From the NCBI RefSeq assembly GCF_019219095.1, contig NZ_JAHUWH010000006.1, positions 186,001 to 250,000 on the forward strand: DNA of 64,000 nt, written 5' to 3'. Every line of letters starts with the position of its first letter. The first letter of the stretch is position 1. This DNA comes from Acidovorax sp. sic0104 (GTDB taxonomy: Bacteria; Pseudomonadota; Gammaproteobacteria; Burkholderiales; Burkholderiaceae_C). Below the pieces are notes generated by a model. The model did no database searches, was not told where the DNA came from, and saw nothing but the letters and a program-made list of their open reading frames with translations. Both the position numbers and the translations under genes were made by a program. Positions 16,449 through 26,756 of this stretch are shown piece after piece.

Positions 16449-17825
16449 CTATGCCTCTTCATTTACCTCCGGTTCGCCTGCAGAATGGAATTGATCGGTC
16501 GGTCCGTTTTCAGTGTTTATTATCCCGCTCTCTGAAATTGCAGACATTTTCTTTTTGAGTAGATTTATTAAAACCTGAATGCGATCAATATTTTCAGAAA
16601 TTGCTGTAGGCGGAACGATTACGCTTGGCTCATGAACCATATAGTTTCGTAGGCGCAGGAGATCCTGAACCTCTTTGCGCTGGTCACCTGAAAAGACCTT
16701 AAAATCCCTAGTTACTATGTTAACGAGGTTACGAACATTTGTTCCATTTGCTTTAACTAGTTCCTCTTTTCCTGCTGCTTTAGATAAGAGGGAGGTGATT
16801 TTGTAAAGCAACATGTGAAATTCATTCCATTTGCTAATAAAATCGCTATAGCTATCGCTCTTGGATGTTGCCACGTTCTCCGATACTAATTCTCTTTCAT
16901 CTTCCGTTATTTTTAGCTGGTCGAGATTCTCGATTGCTTGGATGAATTTCGGATGCAGTTCATCTTTGAGGCGCGATATTTCTTCGTACTCTGACCTCCC
17001 GATGGGCCGATTGTGTGCAATTTGATTGCGGCGTTCATATAGTTTGTCCCAGCGTGATCGGAGATATTCATTGTCACAATTCACAACTTTCGAGAAGAAG
17101 CGATCCCAATTTGATTTTGGTATCGCTTTCTTAAGTTCATCAAGATCTAGGTCCTCGATTTTTTGAGCTTGGCGAAGACGATCTATGATCGTGTTTGGAT
17201 TGGTTGTTGCGTACTCTTTGAAGAGGAAATTCGATAGCTGAATAAAATCTACTTCGTATAAATAATCGTGGTCTAGTTTGGCGTCTTTTGTTCTTACTGA
17301 TTCCTGCACTTCTTTTGGTATGGCTTCGCGTGTCCAACCCAATCCAACATTGATAAGCATAAATTTGGTTATCAATTTTCTTAAGGTATTTTCAATTTCG
17401 TGCACTAAAGGGTAAGCACTTTTTGCGTAGTTTGAGCTAACGCCATCCCATAAGACCTGGGGAGGTCGCCCTCCCGCCTTAGACAAAACACCCCTAACGC
17501 TTCTTAGGAGTTCTTCAAACTTCTCAATTTTTTCATCATTGTTTAGAGTGAATTTGGCGTGAAAAAAACGTTGTTTATCTCGTTGTATTTCGCCATCCTG
17601 AACTTCATATTGAATGCTGAGGCCAGACCAAGTAAGATCGGTGTTTTGAATTGCCACGCCCTCAATCGTTTTAATTAAATTGTTAAAGCCAAGGATTGTT
17701 TTGCAAAACTGATCTTTTTGATCAACGGTTATTAAATATTCAACTCTATGTGCCACACGAGCTCCAAATTGAGAAAATTCAGCGTTGAAAAAAATAAGTA
17801 TGAGCGTTGCATTTTCGAAGCACAC
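16449..17825 (-). CDS. uncharacterised protein with two HEPN-type RX4H motifs (Swt1-like HEPN suspected)
   Basis: The protein has 458 residues, is acidic and has no signal peptide. The segment YPLVHEIENTLRKLITKF (138-155) with GLGW and ERRNQIAH (R266-H271) resembles a Swt1-type HEPN domain. A second all-helical stretch (about 325-430) ends in LRLRNYMVHEP with another RX4H (R393-H398). RX4-6H is the catalytic motif of HEPN ribonucleases. Residues 1-110 look like an alpha/beta N-terminal domain. The ATG at 17825 has an in-frame stop two codons upstream and no ribosome site, so the start is uncertain. As a lone AT-rich gene between core loci, a defence or RNA-cleaving role is plausible but inferred. 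Confidence 0.72.
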   Translation of the reverse strand: MCFENATLILIFFNAEFSQFGARVAHRVEYLITVDQKDQFCKTILGFNNLIKTIEGVAIQNTDLTWSGLSIQYEVQDGEIQRDKQRFFHAKFTLNNDEKIEKFEELLRSVRGVLSKAGGRPPQVLWDGVSSNYAKSAYPLVHEIENTLRKLITKFMLINVGLGWTREAIPKEVQESVRTKDAKLDHDYLYEVDFIQLSNFLFKEYATTNPNTIIDRLRQAQKIEDLDLDELKKAIPKSNWDRFFSKVVNCDNEYLRSRWDKLYERRNQIAHNRPIGRSEYEEISRLKDELHPKFIQAIENLDQLKITEDERELVSENVATSKSDSYSDFISKWNEFHMLLYKITSLLSKAAGKEELVKANGTNVRNLVNIVTRDFKVFSGDQRKEVQDLLRLRNYMVHEPSVIVPPTAISENIDRIQVLINLLKKKMSAISESGIINTENGPTDQFHSAGEPEVNEEA

Positions 17826-18132
17826 ATTGCTTAGGAGGCGATGATTAGTTCTTTAAAAATACACTGCATACCCGGGCAAACGTTGAGTACATGCTTATGT
17901 TTTCATCGAACGACAATTTTTGCAACATTTATCTGTCGCGGGATATTGGCTGCAAACAGTCGCACCGATGTGGTTGGCTGCTTGCCCCACGCAAGTGACC
18001 CACCAACTTTAAGCTTCTTAGGCTTAATTTAGGTCAAAGTTCAGTCTTGCCCGGCCAAAGTAGACCGCATAGCATCCCTGTCCAAGTACCCACCCCCATG
18101 AGGTGCTGCACAACAACGACAGGAGACAAGCC

Positions 18133-19380
18133 TTGCCATCCACCCGCTGGAGTCACTGCGGCGCCGAAGATCTGGGCGTCTTGCAGACCATCTTCTGGTC
18201 CGCAGGCGCGTCGCGCAATGCGCTCGCGCAGCGTCTGGCCTATTCCAAGAGCAAGGCCAACGCCATGGTGGCGGCCCTGCTGGACGAAGGCCTGCTCGAC
18301 GAGGTGGGCCTGCAGGAGTCTTCTGGCGGCCGGCGGGCCGAAACCCTGCGATTGAGCGAAACCCTGGGCGTGGTGATTGGTGCCGACCTGGGCGCCACCA
18401 GCATGCAGGTGGCAGTGATGCGGCCCGATATGACGGTGCTGGCGCGGCACCGCGAGCCCATCGACGTGCGCCAGGGGCCGGGCGTGATCCTGGCGCGGGT
18501 GCGGGGGCTGATGCGCGAGTTGCTGGCGCGCTGCGGCATGCAGGCTTCGCAGGTCATCGCCATCGGCATGGGCGTGCCGGGGCCGGTGGATTTTGAAAGC
18601 GGCCAGTTGGTCAACCCGCCGCTGATGCCCGACTGGGACGGCTTTTCCATCCGCGACTACCTGCGCGAGGCATTTGCCGCGCCGGTGTTTGTCGACAACG
18701 ACGTGAACCTGATGGCGCTGGGCGAGCTGTGGCGGCTGCAGCGCAATCTGCCTAACTTTTTGGTGATCAAGGTCGGCACGGGCATTGGCTGCGGCATAGT
18801 CTGCCACGGGCAGGTGTACCGGGGTGCCAATGGCTCGGCCGGTGACGTGGGCCACATCTGCGTGGACCAGAGCGGGCCGCGTTGCCACTGCGGCAACCAA
18901 GGCTGTGTAGAGGCGATGGCCGCCGCACCCGCCATGGCGCGCATGGCGATGGAGGCCGTGGAGCGTGGCGAGAGCGCCATGCTGGCCGAGCGCCTGCAGG
19001 CCACCGGCACGCTGACCACCGAGGACGTGGCCCAGGCCAGCCGTGCGGGCGATGTGGCGGCCAACGCCATCATCCAGCGCGCGGGCAGCCTGGTGGGGCA
19101 GATGCTGGCGTCCATCGTGAACTTCTTCAACCCGTCGCATGTGTTCATTGCGGGGCGGGTGACGGACATGGGGCCGCTGTTCCTGGCGTCGGTGCGGCAG
19201 AGCGTGTACCACCGGTCGCTGGCGCTCTCTACGCGGCACCTGGAGATTCAATACGCGCCGCTGGCCGACGATGCCGGTGTGGTGGGCGCGGGCGTGCTGG
19301 CCATGCAGCAGAGCCTGGCGCTGTCGCCGCGTTCACCTGTGCCTGCAACAGCGGGCAGTGCCGTGGGGGCCACACGATGA
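18133..19380 (+). CDS. ROK-family transcriptional regulator
   Basis: The protein has 415 residues from TTG at 18133, preceded by AGGAGACAAG at ideal spacing; a GTG at 18103 in the same frame lacks a ribosome site. The N-terminal helix-turn-helix is followed by the ROK fold: GADLGATSMQVAV (phosphate loop), FVDNDVNLMALGEL, KVGTGIGCGIV and the zinc motif CHCGNQGCVEA. Such repressors sense a sugar. The stop overlaps the ABC ATPase start (ATGA), so regulator and transporter form one operon. Confidence 0.9.
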   Translation: MPSTRWSHCGAEDLGVLQTIFWSAGASRNALAQRLAYSKSKANAMVAALLDEGLLDEVGLQESSGGRRAETLRLSETLGVVIGADLGATSMQVAVMRPDMTVLARHREPIDVRQGPGVILARVRGLMRELLARCGMQASQVIAIGMGVPGPVDFESGQLVNPPLMPDWDGFSIRDYLREAFAAPVFVDNDVNLMALGELWRLQRNLPNFLVIKVGTGIGCGIVCHGQVYRGANGSAGDVGHICVDQSGPRCHCGNQGCVEAMAAAPAMARMAMEAVERGESAMLAERLQATGTLTTEDVAQASRAGDVAANAIIQRAGSLVGQMLASIVNFFNPSHVFIAGRVTDMGPLFLASVRQSVYHRSLALSTRHLEIQYAPLADDAGVVGAGVLAMQQSLALSPRSPVPATAGSAVGATR

Positions 19381-20867
19381 GCGTCGCTGTCGAGTTTCGC
19401 AATGTGACCAAGGAGTTCGGCCCGGTGCGCGTGCTGCACGGGGTGGGCTTTGCGCTGCAGCCGGGGCGTGTGTACGGCCTGCTGGGCGAGAACGGCGCGG
19501 GCAAGTCCACGCTGATGAAGATTCTGGCGGGATACGAGAGCCCGACCACCGGCGAGGTGGTGGTGGATGGCGCGGTGCGTGCCCCCGGCGGCGGCTCGCG
19601 CGCGGCCGAGGCGCAGGGCATTGTGCTGATCCACCAGGAGTTCAACCTGGCGGACGACCTGACGATTGCGCAGAACATCTTTCTGGGCCACGAGATCAAG
19701 CGCGGCCCCTTCCTGGACGACAAGGCGATGCGCGAGAAGACGCGCGAGGCGCTTGCGAAAGTCGGCCTGCCGCTGGACCCGGACACGCGGGTCAAGAAGC
19801 TCATCGTGGCCGAGAAGCAACTGGTGGAGATTGCCCGGGCGCTGGCCCGCAATGCGCGCCTGCTCATCATGGACGAGCCCACCGCCACGCTGACCCCGGG
19901 CGAGACGGAGCGCTTGTTCACGCTGATGGCCGGCCTGAAGGCGGCGGGCGTGACCATCATCTATATATCGCACAAGCTCGATGAGGTGGAACGCACCACC
20001 GACGAGGTGGTGGTGATGCGCGACGGCCTGCTGGTGGCGCGTGAGGCCACGGCCAGCGTGACGCGGCGGCAGATGGCCAACCTGATGGTGGGCCGCGAGC
20101 TGGCTGATCTGTTCCCGCCCAAGCTGCCCGCACCGCAGGATGGCGCGCCGGCCATCCAGGTGCGCGGCCTCACGGTGCCGGGCTGGGCCGAGGACGTGAG
20201 CTTTGAGGTGCGGCGCGGCGAGATTCTGGGCTTTGCCGGGCTGGTGGGCGCGGGGCGCACGGAGCTGTTCGAGGGCCTGCTGGGCCTGCGCCCGCGCTCT
20301 GCCGGCACGGTGGAGATTGCTGGCAAGCCGGTGAATTTGAAAAGCCCGCGCGATGCGGCGCGCCACGGCCTCACGTATCTGAGCGAAGACCGCAAGGGCA
20401 AGGGCCTGCACGTGCACTTCAGCCTGCGGCCCAACTTGACGCTGATGGCGCTGGAGCGCTATGCCAAGCCCTGGCTCGACCCGGCGGCCGAGCAGGCCGT
20501 GCTGCGCGATGCGGTGCAGGAGTTCGGCATCCGCACCGGCTCGCTGGAGGTGCGCGCGTCGTCGCTGTCGGGCGGTAACCAGCAGAAGCTGGCGCTGGCC
20601 AAGGTGCTGCACCCCGGCCCCAGCGTGGTGGTGCTCGACGAGCCCACGCGCGGCGTGGACGTGGGCGCCAAGCGCGAGATCTACCACCTGGTGCAGCGCC
20701 TTGCAGAGCAGGGCCTGGCGGTGGTGGTGATTTCGTCCGAACTGATGGAGCTGATCGGCCTGTGCCACCGCGTGGCGGTGATGCGCGCCGGGCGGCTGCA
20801 GACCACCCTGCAAGAGCCAAACTTGACCGAAGAGGAGTTGATCGCACATGCCACAGGCACCCGTTAA
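19377..20867 (+). CDS. sugar ABC transporter ATP-binding protein (RbsA type, two cassettes)
   Basis: The protein has 496 residues with two tandem ABC cassettes. The first has Walker [10 protein letters not shown] and Walker B LLIMDEPT. The second has a degenerate P-loop (GLVGAGRTE), signature [15 protein letters not shown] and Walker [17 protein letters not shown], as normal for RbsA/XylG/MglA proteins. It energises uptake of a monosaccharide or polyol. It overlaps the ROK gene by four bases and the permease gene by 20 bases. Confidence 0.95.
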   Translation: MSVAVEFRNVTKEFGPVRVLHGVGFALQPGRVYGLLGENGAGKSTLMKILAGYESPTTGEVVVDGAVRAPGGGSRAAEAQGIVLIHQEFNLADDLTIAQNIFLGHEIKRGPFLDDKAMREKTREALAKVGLPLDPDTRVKKLIVAEKQLVEIARALARNARLLIMDEPTATLTPGETERLFTLMAGLKAAGVTIIYISHKLDEVERTTDEVVVMRDGLLVAREATASVTRRQMANLMVGRELADLFPPKLPAPQDGAPAIQVRGLTVPGWAEDVSFEVRRGEILGFAGLVGAGRTELFEGLLGLRPRSAGTVEIAGKPVNLKSPRDAARHGLTYLSEDRKGKGLHVHFSLRPNLTLMALERYAKPWLDPAAEQAVLRDAVQEFGIRTGSLEVRASSLSGGNQQKLALAKVLHPGPSVVVLDEPTRGVDVGAKREIYHLVQRLAEQGLAVVVISSELMELIGLCHRVAVMRAGRLQTTLQEPNLTEEELIAHATGTR

Positions 20868-21900
20868 CTTACCGGCTGAAAACACCGCTGCTCCCCAGGC
20901 CGGCGGCAGCCGCCACGCGGCGGCTGCGGCCACAGGTGCCAGCGCCTGGTGGGGCAAGCTGCACGGCCTGGGCCCGGTCATCGGCCTGGTGCTGCTGTGC
21001 ATTGCGGGCACGCTGCTCAACAGCAACTTCGCCACCTACGACAACGTGATGAACGTGCTCACACGCACGGCCTTCATCGGCATCATCGCGGTGGGCATGT
21101 GCTTCGTCATCATCTCGGGCGGTATCGACCTGTCGGTGGGGTCGATGGCGGCGCTGATCGCGGGCTCGGTCATCCTGTTCATGAACGCGATGGCGCCCGT
21201 GCTGGGCTCGCCCATGGCGGCCGTGGTGGTGGGCATGCTGCTGGCGGTGGTGCTGGGCGCGGTGTTCGGGCTGGTGCACGGCCTCTTGATCACCAAGGGC
21301 CGCATCGAGCCTTTCATCGTCACTTTGGGCACGCTGGGCATCTTCCGCGCCTACCTCACGTATTTTTCGAACGGCGGGGCCATCACGCTCGAGAACGACC
21401 TGTCGGACATCTACAGCCCGGTGTACTACGCCAACCTGCTGGGTGTGCCCATCCCTGTGTGGATCTTTTTGCTGGTGGCGGTGGTGGGCGGCGTCATCCT
21501 GAACCGCACGGCCTATGGCCGCTATGTGCAGGCCATCGGCTCGAACGAGCAGGTGGCGCAGTACGCGGCGGTGGACGTGCACAAGATCAAGATCCTGACC
21601 TACATGCTGCTCGGGGTGTGCGTGGGCATCGCAACGCTGCTGTACGTGCCGCGCCTGGGGTCCGCATCGCCCACCACGGGGTTGCTGTGGGAGCTGGAGG
21701 CGATCGCCGCGGTGATCGTGGGCGGAACGGTGCTCAAGGGTGGGGCGGGCAGCATCACCGGCACGGTGGTGGGCGCGATCCTGCTGTCGGTGATCAGCAA
21801 TATCTTGAACCTGACCAGCATCATCAGCGTGTATTTGAACGCGGCGGTGCAGGGGTTTGTGATCATCGCGGTGGCGTTCATGCAGCGTGGAAAGAGGTGA
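20848..21900 (+). CDS. sugar ABC transporter permease (RbsC type)
   Basis: The protein has 350 residues. About 45 alanine-rich cytoplasmic residues precede eight to ten membrane segments. [18 protein letters not shown] is the signature of the BPD_transp_2 (RbsC/XylH) family and [15 protein letters not shown] is the conserved C-terminal loop. The start overlaps the ATPase gene. The receptor gene follows only after a 424-base repeat-filled gap. Confidence 0.94.
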   Translation: MPQAPVNLPAENTAAPQAGGSRHAAAAATGASAWWGKLHGLGPVIGLVLLCIAGTLLNSNFATYDNVMNVLTRTAFIGIIAVGMCFVIISGGIDLSVGSMAALIAGSVILFMNAMAPVLGSPMAAVVVGMLLAVVLGAVFGLVHGLLITKGRIEPFIVTLGTLGIFRAYLTYFSNGGAITLENDLSDIYSPVYYANLLGVPIPVWIFLLVAVVGGVILNRTAYGRYVQAIGSNEQVAQYAAVDVHKIKILTYMLLGVCVGIATLLYVPRLGSASPTTGLLWELEAIAAVIVGGTVLKGGAGSITGTVVGAILLSVISNILNLTSIISVYLNAAVQGFVIIAVAFMQRGKR

Positions 21901-21956
21901 TGGCCGTGTCGCCACTTCATTCCTTTCATTCGCCCCGCGAGGCCGCCCCGACCCCC

Positions 21957-22182
21957 GAACCGTTCGGGCTGAGCCCTTCGACGGGGCTCAGGACAGGCCT
22001 GTCGAAGCCTGGGCACTCGCGCCCCATGGTGGCAGCCCTTCGACAGGCTCAGGGCGAACGGGGCAGGGCGAGCGCACTGCGCTGGATTCCGGCAATCCCC
22101 CAACCGTTCGGGCTGAGCCCGTCGAAGCCTGGGCACTCGCGCCCCATCGTGACAGCCCTTCGACAGGCTCAGGGCGAACGGG
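21957..22182. repeat. R1 inverted-repeat cluster inside a transporter operon
   Basis: Two R1 units at about 21957-22060 and 22100-22182 share AACCGTTCGGGCTGAGCC and CTTCGACAGGCTCAGGGCGA arms and are related to each other by a duplicated intervening segment (CTGGGCACTCGCGCCCCAT). They separate permease and receptor genes and could alter the message ratio between them. Confidence 0.85.
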
Positions 22183-22324
22183 GTAGTGGCGCAGGCCCAA
22201 GGTGCTTGCACCCGTTCCGAAGCGCTTCCACCGGTTTTTGATTTCGTCAGTGTTCCCCAGTCGGCCAGGCTTTCATGGCCATTTTCAGCAAAGCAACAGC
22301 AACAGCAACAGGAGACAACGCATC

Positions 22325-23314
22325 ATGAACAGCAAGACATCTACTTCGTCCTTCACCCGCCGCCTGGCCCTCTCGGCCGTGGGCGCCGCCGCCGCTCTGG
22401 CGCTGGCCGGCCCTGCGATGGCGCAGGCCAACAAGACGGTGGTGGGCGTGGCCATTCCATCGGCCACGCACGGCTTCACGGGCGGCATCGTGTACTGGGC
22501 CAACCAGGCCAAGAAGGACCTGGAGAAGGCCCACCCCGGCCTGCAGGTCATCGTGAAGACGGCGGGCGGCGCGCCCGAGCAGGCCAACCAGCTGCAGGAC
22601 CTGGTGACGGTGAACAAGATCAACGCCCTGGTGATCTTCCCGTTCGAATCGGCGGCGCTGACCAAGCCCGTGGCCCAGGTCAAGGCCAAGGGCGTGTACG
22701 TGACGGTGGTGGACCGGGGCCTGACCGACACCAGCGCGCAGGATGCGTACGTGGCCGGTGACAACACGGCCTTCGGCAAGATCCCGGCCGAGTACATTGC
22801 CAAGGCACTGAACGGCAAGGGCAACGTGGTGGCCATGCGCGGCATTGCGACCACGCTGGACAACGAACGCATGGACGCGTTCAACGCGGTGCTGAAGAAC
22901 CACCCCGACATCAAGCTGCTGGACGCCAAGTACGCCAACTGGAACCGCGACGACGCCTTCAAGGTGATGCAGGACTACCTGACCCGCTTCCCGCAGATCG
23001 ACGCGGTGTGGGCCGCCGACGACGACATGGCCGTGGGCGTGCTCAAGGCCATCGAGCAGGCCAAGCGCAAGGACATCAAGCTGGTGTTCGGCGGCGCGGG
23101 TGCCAAGGGCATGATCAAGACGCTGGCCGACGGCAGCAACCCGCTGATCCAGGCCAATGTGTCGTACAGCCCCAAGTTCATCTACGACTCGATCAAGCTC
23201 ACGGCCGAGGCGCGCATCAAGGGCGAGAAGCTGCCTGCGACGACGATCATCCCGTCGGTGCTGATCACCAAAGAGAACGCGAAGAACTTCTACTTCCCCG
23301 ACTCGCCGTTCTGA
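22325..23314 (+). CDS. periplasmic sugar-binding protein of the ABC transporter
   Basis: The protein has 329 residues with a signal peptide ([20 protein letters not shown], cleavage near AMAQA). The peripla_BP_4 fold follows: [40 protein letters not shown] and [16 protein letters not shown]. It delivers ligand to the RbsC-type permease. AGGAGACAACG lies before the ATG at 22325. Sequence does not fix the ligand; RbsB-like pentose, hexose or inositol-type compounds are possible. Confidence 0.93.
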   Translation: MNSKTSTSSFTRRLALSAVGAAAALALAGPAMAQANKTVVGVAIPSATHGFTGGIVYWANQAKKDLEKAHPGLQVIVKTAGGAPEQANQLQDLVTVNKINALVIFPFESAALTKPVAQVKAKGVYVTVVDRGLTDTSAQDAYVAGDNTAFGKIPAEYIAKALNGKGNVVAMRGIATTLDNERMDAFNAVLKNHPDIKLLDAKYANWNRDDAFKVMQDYLTRFPQIDAVWAADDDMAVGVLKAIEQAKRKDIKLVFGGAGAKGMIKTLADGSNPLIQANVSYSPKFIYDSIKLTAEARIKGEKLPATTIIPSVLITKENAKNFYFPDSPF

Positions 23315-23322
23315 TGGTGGTT

Positions 23323-23396
23323 TTGAGATAAAAAAGGCCTCTACCGCTTGTCTGGTAAGCGCAAGCAGCTACTAAAAATATAGCAGTAACTGCTTG
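23323..23396. repeat. R3 repeat, reverse orientation
   Basis: On the minus strand the order is TGCTATATTTTTAGTAGCTG, CTTGCGCTTACCAG, CAAGCGGTAGAGGCC and a T-rich end, aligned throughout with 12903-12975. It directly follows the receptor gene. Confidence 0.75.
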
Positions 23397-23458
23397 CTGG
23401 GCAAGTGGAGGCCATGGCTCTCAACCCATCCAACCCGAACCCGAACCCGAATCCACCC

Positions 23459-23691
23459 CCGCCCGTTCGGGCTGAGCTTGTCGAAGCCGCACCCGGCGTG
23501 TCCGGCCTTCGACAAGCTCAGGCTGAACGGTTGGCAGGTTCGGAGGTTGGAATTCAACGATTGCCAGACAAAAGCCATGGCAGTCACTACGACCCGAATG
23601 GCTCAACACCACCCCCGCCCGTTCGGGCTGAGCCTGTCGAAGCCGGCGACCTATCGTGCCCGGCCTTCGACAAGCTCAGGCTGAACGGTGG
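23459..23691. repeat. two R1 inverted repeats
   Basis: Copies at about 23459-23533 and 23618-23691 both begin CCCGTTCGGGCTGAGC and end CAAGCTCAGGCTGAACGG. They lie between the receptor gene and the isomerase gene, beside a short (CCGAAC)3 tract near 23433. Confidence 0.85.
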
Positions 23692-23720
23692 GTGGACCGA
23701 ATAACCAGGACGCACGCACC

Positions 23721-24734
23721 ATGCCCAGACCCGTCACCCTTTTCACCGGCCAGTGGGCCGATATGCCGCTGGCAGAACTCGCGCCCCTGGCCAGGGGCAT
23801 GGGCTATGACGGCCTGGAGCTGGCCTGCTGGGGCGACCATTTCAACGTGCAGGAGGCGCTGTCGTCGCCCCAGTACGTGAAGGACAAGCACGCGCTGCTG
23901 GCCCAGCACGGCCTTGCATGTTTTGCCATCGGCAACCACCTGGTGGGCCAGGCCGTGTGCGACTTGATCGACGAGCGCCACCATGCCATCTTGCCGCCCC
24001 ACGTGTGGGGCAACGGCGAGCCCGAAGGCGTGCGCCAGCGCGCCGCCGCCGAACTGGCCGACACGGCGCGTGCGGCCGCAGCGTTCGGCGTGAAGACGGT
24101 CACGGGCTTCACGGGCTCGTCGGTGTGGCATTCGATCTACGCGTTTCCGCCCACCACGCAGGCGTATTGGGACAAGGGGTTCGTGGACTTCGCGGACCGC
24201 TTCGGCCCCATCCTCGATGTGTTCGAGGAGCACGACATCAACTTCGCGCTGGAGGTGCACCCCACCGAGATCGCGTTCGACATCGCCTCGGCCGAGCGGG
24301 CCATTGCGGCGGTCAACCAGCACCGGCGATTCGGCTTCAACTACGACCCGAGCCACCTGGCCTATCAGGGCGTGGACTACATCAAGTTCATCCGCCAGTT
24401 CGCTGACCGCATCTACAACGCCCACATGAAGGACGTGTGGTGGGGCAAGGGCGACGGCACGGTGGGCACCTTCGGCGGGCACACCAGCTTTGGCGACGCG
24501 CGGCGCACCTGGGACTTTCGCAGCGTGGGGCGCGGGATGATCGATTTCGAATCCATCATCGTCGCGCTCAACGAAATCGGCTACCAGGGCCCGCTCTCGG
24601 TGGAGTGGGAAGACAGCCGCATGGACCGCGTGCATGGCGCCACGGAGAGCGCGGCGTTCTGCAAGCGGCTGGATTTCAAGCCGGCGGCGGGTGCGTTCGA
24701 TGCAGTGTTTGCGCGCGACCAGCAGAACGTGTGA
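23721..24734 (+). CDS. sugar phosphate isomerase/epimerase (xylose isomerase-like TIM barrel)
   Basis: The protein has 337 residues. It opens [20 protein letters not shown] with [41 protein letters not shown] and LSVEWED, which carry the conserved metal-binding acidic and histidine residues of AP_endonuc_2 barrels. It is longer than typical (about 280), with a middle insert. It is part of the sugar cluster with the Gfo/Idh/MocA enzyme, a pairing frequent in inositol or keto-sugar pathways. Confidence 0.9.
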   Translation: MPRPVTLFTGQWADMPLAELAPLARGMGYDGLELACWGDHFNVQEALSSPQYVKDKHALLAQHGLACFAIGNHLVGQAVCDLIDERHHAILPPHVWGNGEPEGVRQRAAAELADTARAAAAFGVKTVTGFTGSSVWHSIYAFPPTTQAYWDKGFVDFADRFGPILDVFEEHDINFALEVHPTEIAFDIASAERAIAAVNQHRRFGFNYDPSHLAYQGVDYIKFIRQFADRIYNAHMKDVWWGKGDGTVGTFGGHTSFGDARRTWDFRSVGRGMIDFESIIVALNEIGYQGPLSVEWEDSRMDRVHGATESAAFCKRLDFKPAAGAFDAVFARDQQNV

Positions 24735-24779
24735 ATGCTCTCCCGCCATCTCCACCATTCAGCCGCCGTCCGCTCCCTC

Positions 24780-24851
24780 ACCGTTCGGGCCGAGCCCGTC
24801 GAAGCCGGGGCAGGGTGTTTGACGGCCCTTCGACAAGCTCAGGGCGAACGG
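24780..24851. repeat. R1 inverted repeat
   Basis: ACCGTTCGGGCCGAGCCCGT and TTCGACAAGCTCAGGGCGAA enclose a short centre, between the isomerase and oxidoreductase genes. Confidence 0.85.
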
Positions 24852-24903
24852 CCGGGTGGTGACGACAACAGCGAACCAAGAACAACAAACAAAGGCCTTC
24901 CAT

Positions 24904-26070
24904 ATGTCCAGTGAAGTCAGGAAGCTCCGCTACGCCATGGTGGGCGGCGGCCACGGCGCCTTCATCGGTGCGGTGCACCGCAAGGCCATGGCGCTCGACG
25001 GCCAGTTCGCGCTGGTGGCCGGTGCGCTCTCGTCATCGCCCGAGCGGGCCCGCGCATCCGGCGCCGAACTGGGTCTGGCGGACGACCGCAACCACGGCAG
25101 CTGGCAGGACCTGCTGGCCGACGAGCTGCGCCGCAGCCCCGATGAGCGCATCGACCTGGTGAGCATCGTCACCCCCAACCACGTGCACCACCCCGTGGCC
25201 CTGGCCTTTGTGCAGGCGGGCTTTCACGTGGTGTGCGACAAGCCGCTGGTGCACACCAGCGCGCAGGCCGAAGAGCTGGTGGCCGCCGTGAAGAAGGCGG
25301 GCACCGTGTTCGGCGTGACCTACAACTACACCGGCTACCCGATGGTGCGCGAGGCCCGCCACCTGGTGCAAAGCGGCGCCCTGGGCACGCTGCGCAAGGT
25401 CACCGTGGAATATAACCAGGGCTGGCTGGCCACGGCGGTGGAGCAGGGCGGCGGCAACAAGCAGGCCGACTGGCGGCTGGACCCTGCCCGCAGTGGCGCG
25501 GTGGGCACCATGGGCGACATCGGCTCGCATGCCGAGAACTTGGCCGCCACCGTTACCGGCCTGCGGCCCGAGGCGCTGTGCGCCGACCTCACCACCTTCG
25601 GCCCCGGCCGGCGGCTGGACGACGATGCGCAGCTGCTGCTGCGCTACGCGGGCGGTGCACGCGGCGTGATCGTGGCGTCGCAGGTGGCGGCGGGGCTGGA
25701 GAACGACGTGCGCCTGCAGATATCGGGCACGCTGGGCACCCTCGCTTGGCGCCAGGAAGACCCGAACCACCTGGTGCATTCGCCGGTGGACGGGCCGCGC
25801 CGCATCCTCACGCGCGGCTCGCCGTGGCTCAGCGAATCGGCCCTGCGCGCGGGACGCATTCCGGCGGGGCACCCCGAGGCGTTCATCGAAGCGTTTGCCA
25901 ATGTCTACCTGGGCGTGGCGGCCGACATCCGCGCGCGCGCTGCAGGGCGCACCGCCAGCGCGCTGGAGGCCGACTACCCGAGTGTGGAAGACGGGGCCGA
26001 GGGCGTGCGCTTCATCGAGAAGGTGGTGGAGTCCGCCGCGAGCGAGCGCAAGTGGACGCCCTTGGGCTGA
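24904..26070 (+). CDS. Gfo/Idh/MocA-family NAD(P)-dependent oxidoreductase
   Basis: The protein has 388 residues. The Rossmann motif is [16 protein letters not shown] near residue 12, and [16 protein letters not shown] carries the catalytic-region lysine of the family (EKP-like, here DKP). The C-terminal half is the alpha/beta substrate domain. It oxidises or reduces a sugar or cyclitol carbon. The start at 24904 is preferred because the Rossmann fold begins just after it; the ribosome site is weak. Confidence 0.92.
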   Translation: MSSEVRKLRYAMVGGGHGAFIGAVHRKAMALDGQFALVAGALSSSPERARASGAELGLADDRNHGSWQDLLADELRRSPDERIDLVSIVTPNHVHHPVALAFVQAGFHVVCDKPLVHTSAQAEELVAAVKKAGTVFGVTYNYTGYPMVREARHLVQSGALGTLRKVTVEYNQGWLATAVEQGGGNKQADWRLDPARSGAVGTMGDIGSHAENLAATVTGLRPEALCADLTTFGPGRRLDDDAQLLLRYAGGARGVIVASQVAAGLENDVRLQISGTLGTLAWRQEDPNHLVHSPVDGPRRILTRGSPWLSESALRAGRIPAGHPEAFIEAFANVYLGVAADIRARAAGRTASALEADYPSVEDGAEGVRFIEKVVESAASERKWTPLG

Positions 26071-26109
26071 CCCGTCCGGACTGGCGTGGCAGGGCTGGGA
26101 CAATGGCCC

Positions 26110-26679
26110 ATGACCTCTGAAAAATCCAAGATGATCGCCGGCAAGCTCTACAACGCCGCCGACCCCGAGCTGGCCGCCGACCGCCTGCGCGCGCGCCAGC
26201 TGTGCCACGACATCAACACCACCCGCCCCGACACGGCAGGCACGGTGAAGGCGCTGGTCGCGCAACTGGTGCCGGGCGTGCCGGCCAGCGTGGCCATCAC
26301 GCCGCCTTTCCAGTGCGACTACGGCTACAACATCACGCTGGGCGAGGGCGTGTACTGCAACGTGAACTGCGTGGTGCTGGATGTGGCGCCGGTGCACATC
26401 GGCGCGCGCACGATGATGGGGCCGGGCGTGCAGATCTTCACCGCATCGCACCCCATGTCGCCCGAGGAGCGTGCGGGCGGGCTGGAGCTGGGCGTGGCGA
26501 TCACGATTGGCGCGGACGTGTGGATCGGCGGCGGCGCCATCGTCTGCCCGGGTGTGACGATTGGCGATGGCGCGGTGATCGGCGCGGGCAGCGTGGTCAC
26601 GCGCGATGTGCCGGCGCGGGTGTTTGCGGCGGGGAATCCGTGCCGGGTGGTGAAGTCGTTGGATCCGCTGGTGGTGTGA
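26110..26679 (+). CDS. sugar O-acetyltransferase (maltose/galactoside acetyltransferase-like)
   Basis: The protein has 189 residues. An N-terminal MAC-type helical cap ([20 protein letters not shown]) is followed by left-handed beta-helix hexapeptide repeats ([40 protein letters not shown]). The active-site histidine lies in ASHPMS. It uses acetyl-CoA, probably to acetylate a sugar that cannot be metabolised. It follows the oxidoreductase by 39 bases, last gene of the sugar cluster. Confidence 0.92.
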   Translation: MTSEKSKMIAGKLYNAADPELAADRLRARQLCHDINTTRPDTAGTVKALVAQLVPGVPASVAITPPFQCDYGYNITLGEGVYCNVNCVVLDVAPVHIGARTMMGPGVQIFTASHPMSPEERAGGLELGVAITIGADVWIGGGAIVCPGVTIGDGAVIGAGSVVTRDVPARVFAAGNPCRVVKSLDPLVV

Positions 26680-26756
26680 ATGCGGTGGGGGGCGGGTGAG
26701 GCCGCGGTGCTTGCAAACCCGTGACGGTGATGGTCGGCGCGCTGCGCTTGCCTGAC

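Larger units (their letters stand above)
16180..18030. other. AT-rich genomic islet
   Basis: Base composition drops sharply from the roughly two-thirds GC of both flanks to a clearly AT-rich tract, and codon choice changes with it (many A/T-ending codons). It carries one long gene. No integrase, tRNA or direct repeat is visible at the edges. The left edge (16247-16310) contains a degenerate R3-like stretch; 17826-18033 has no credible gene, only a 63-codon frame from 17841 with poor spacing to AGGAGG. Confidence 0.75.

Noticed and set aside
17841..18032. 63-codon plus-strand frame after AGGAGG
   Set aside because: Spacing between AGGAGG and ATG is only two bases, the sequence has no recognisable feature and codon use gives no support.
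22186..22761. 191-codon frame ahead of and across the sugar receptor gene
   Set aside because: It overlaps the receptor gene in another frame and gives arginine/glycine-rich sequence; the receptor frame has a signal peptide and ribosome site.
23430..23452. (CCGAAC)3 hexamer tract
   Set aside because: Only about three units in a non-coding R1-rich gap; too short to suggest phase variation.
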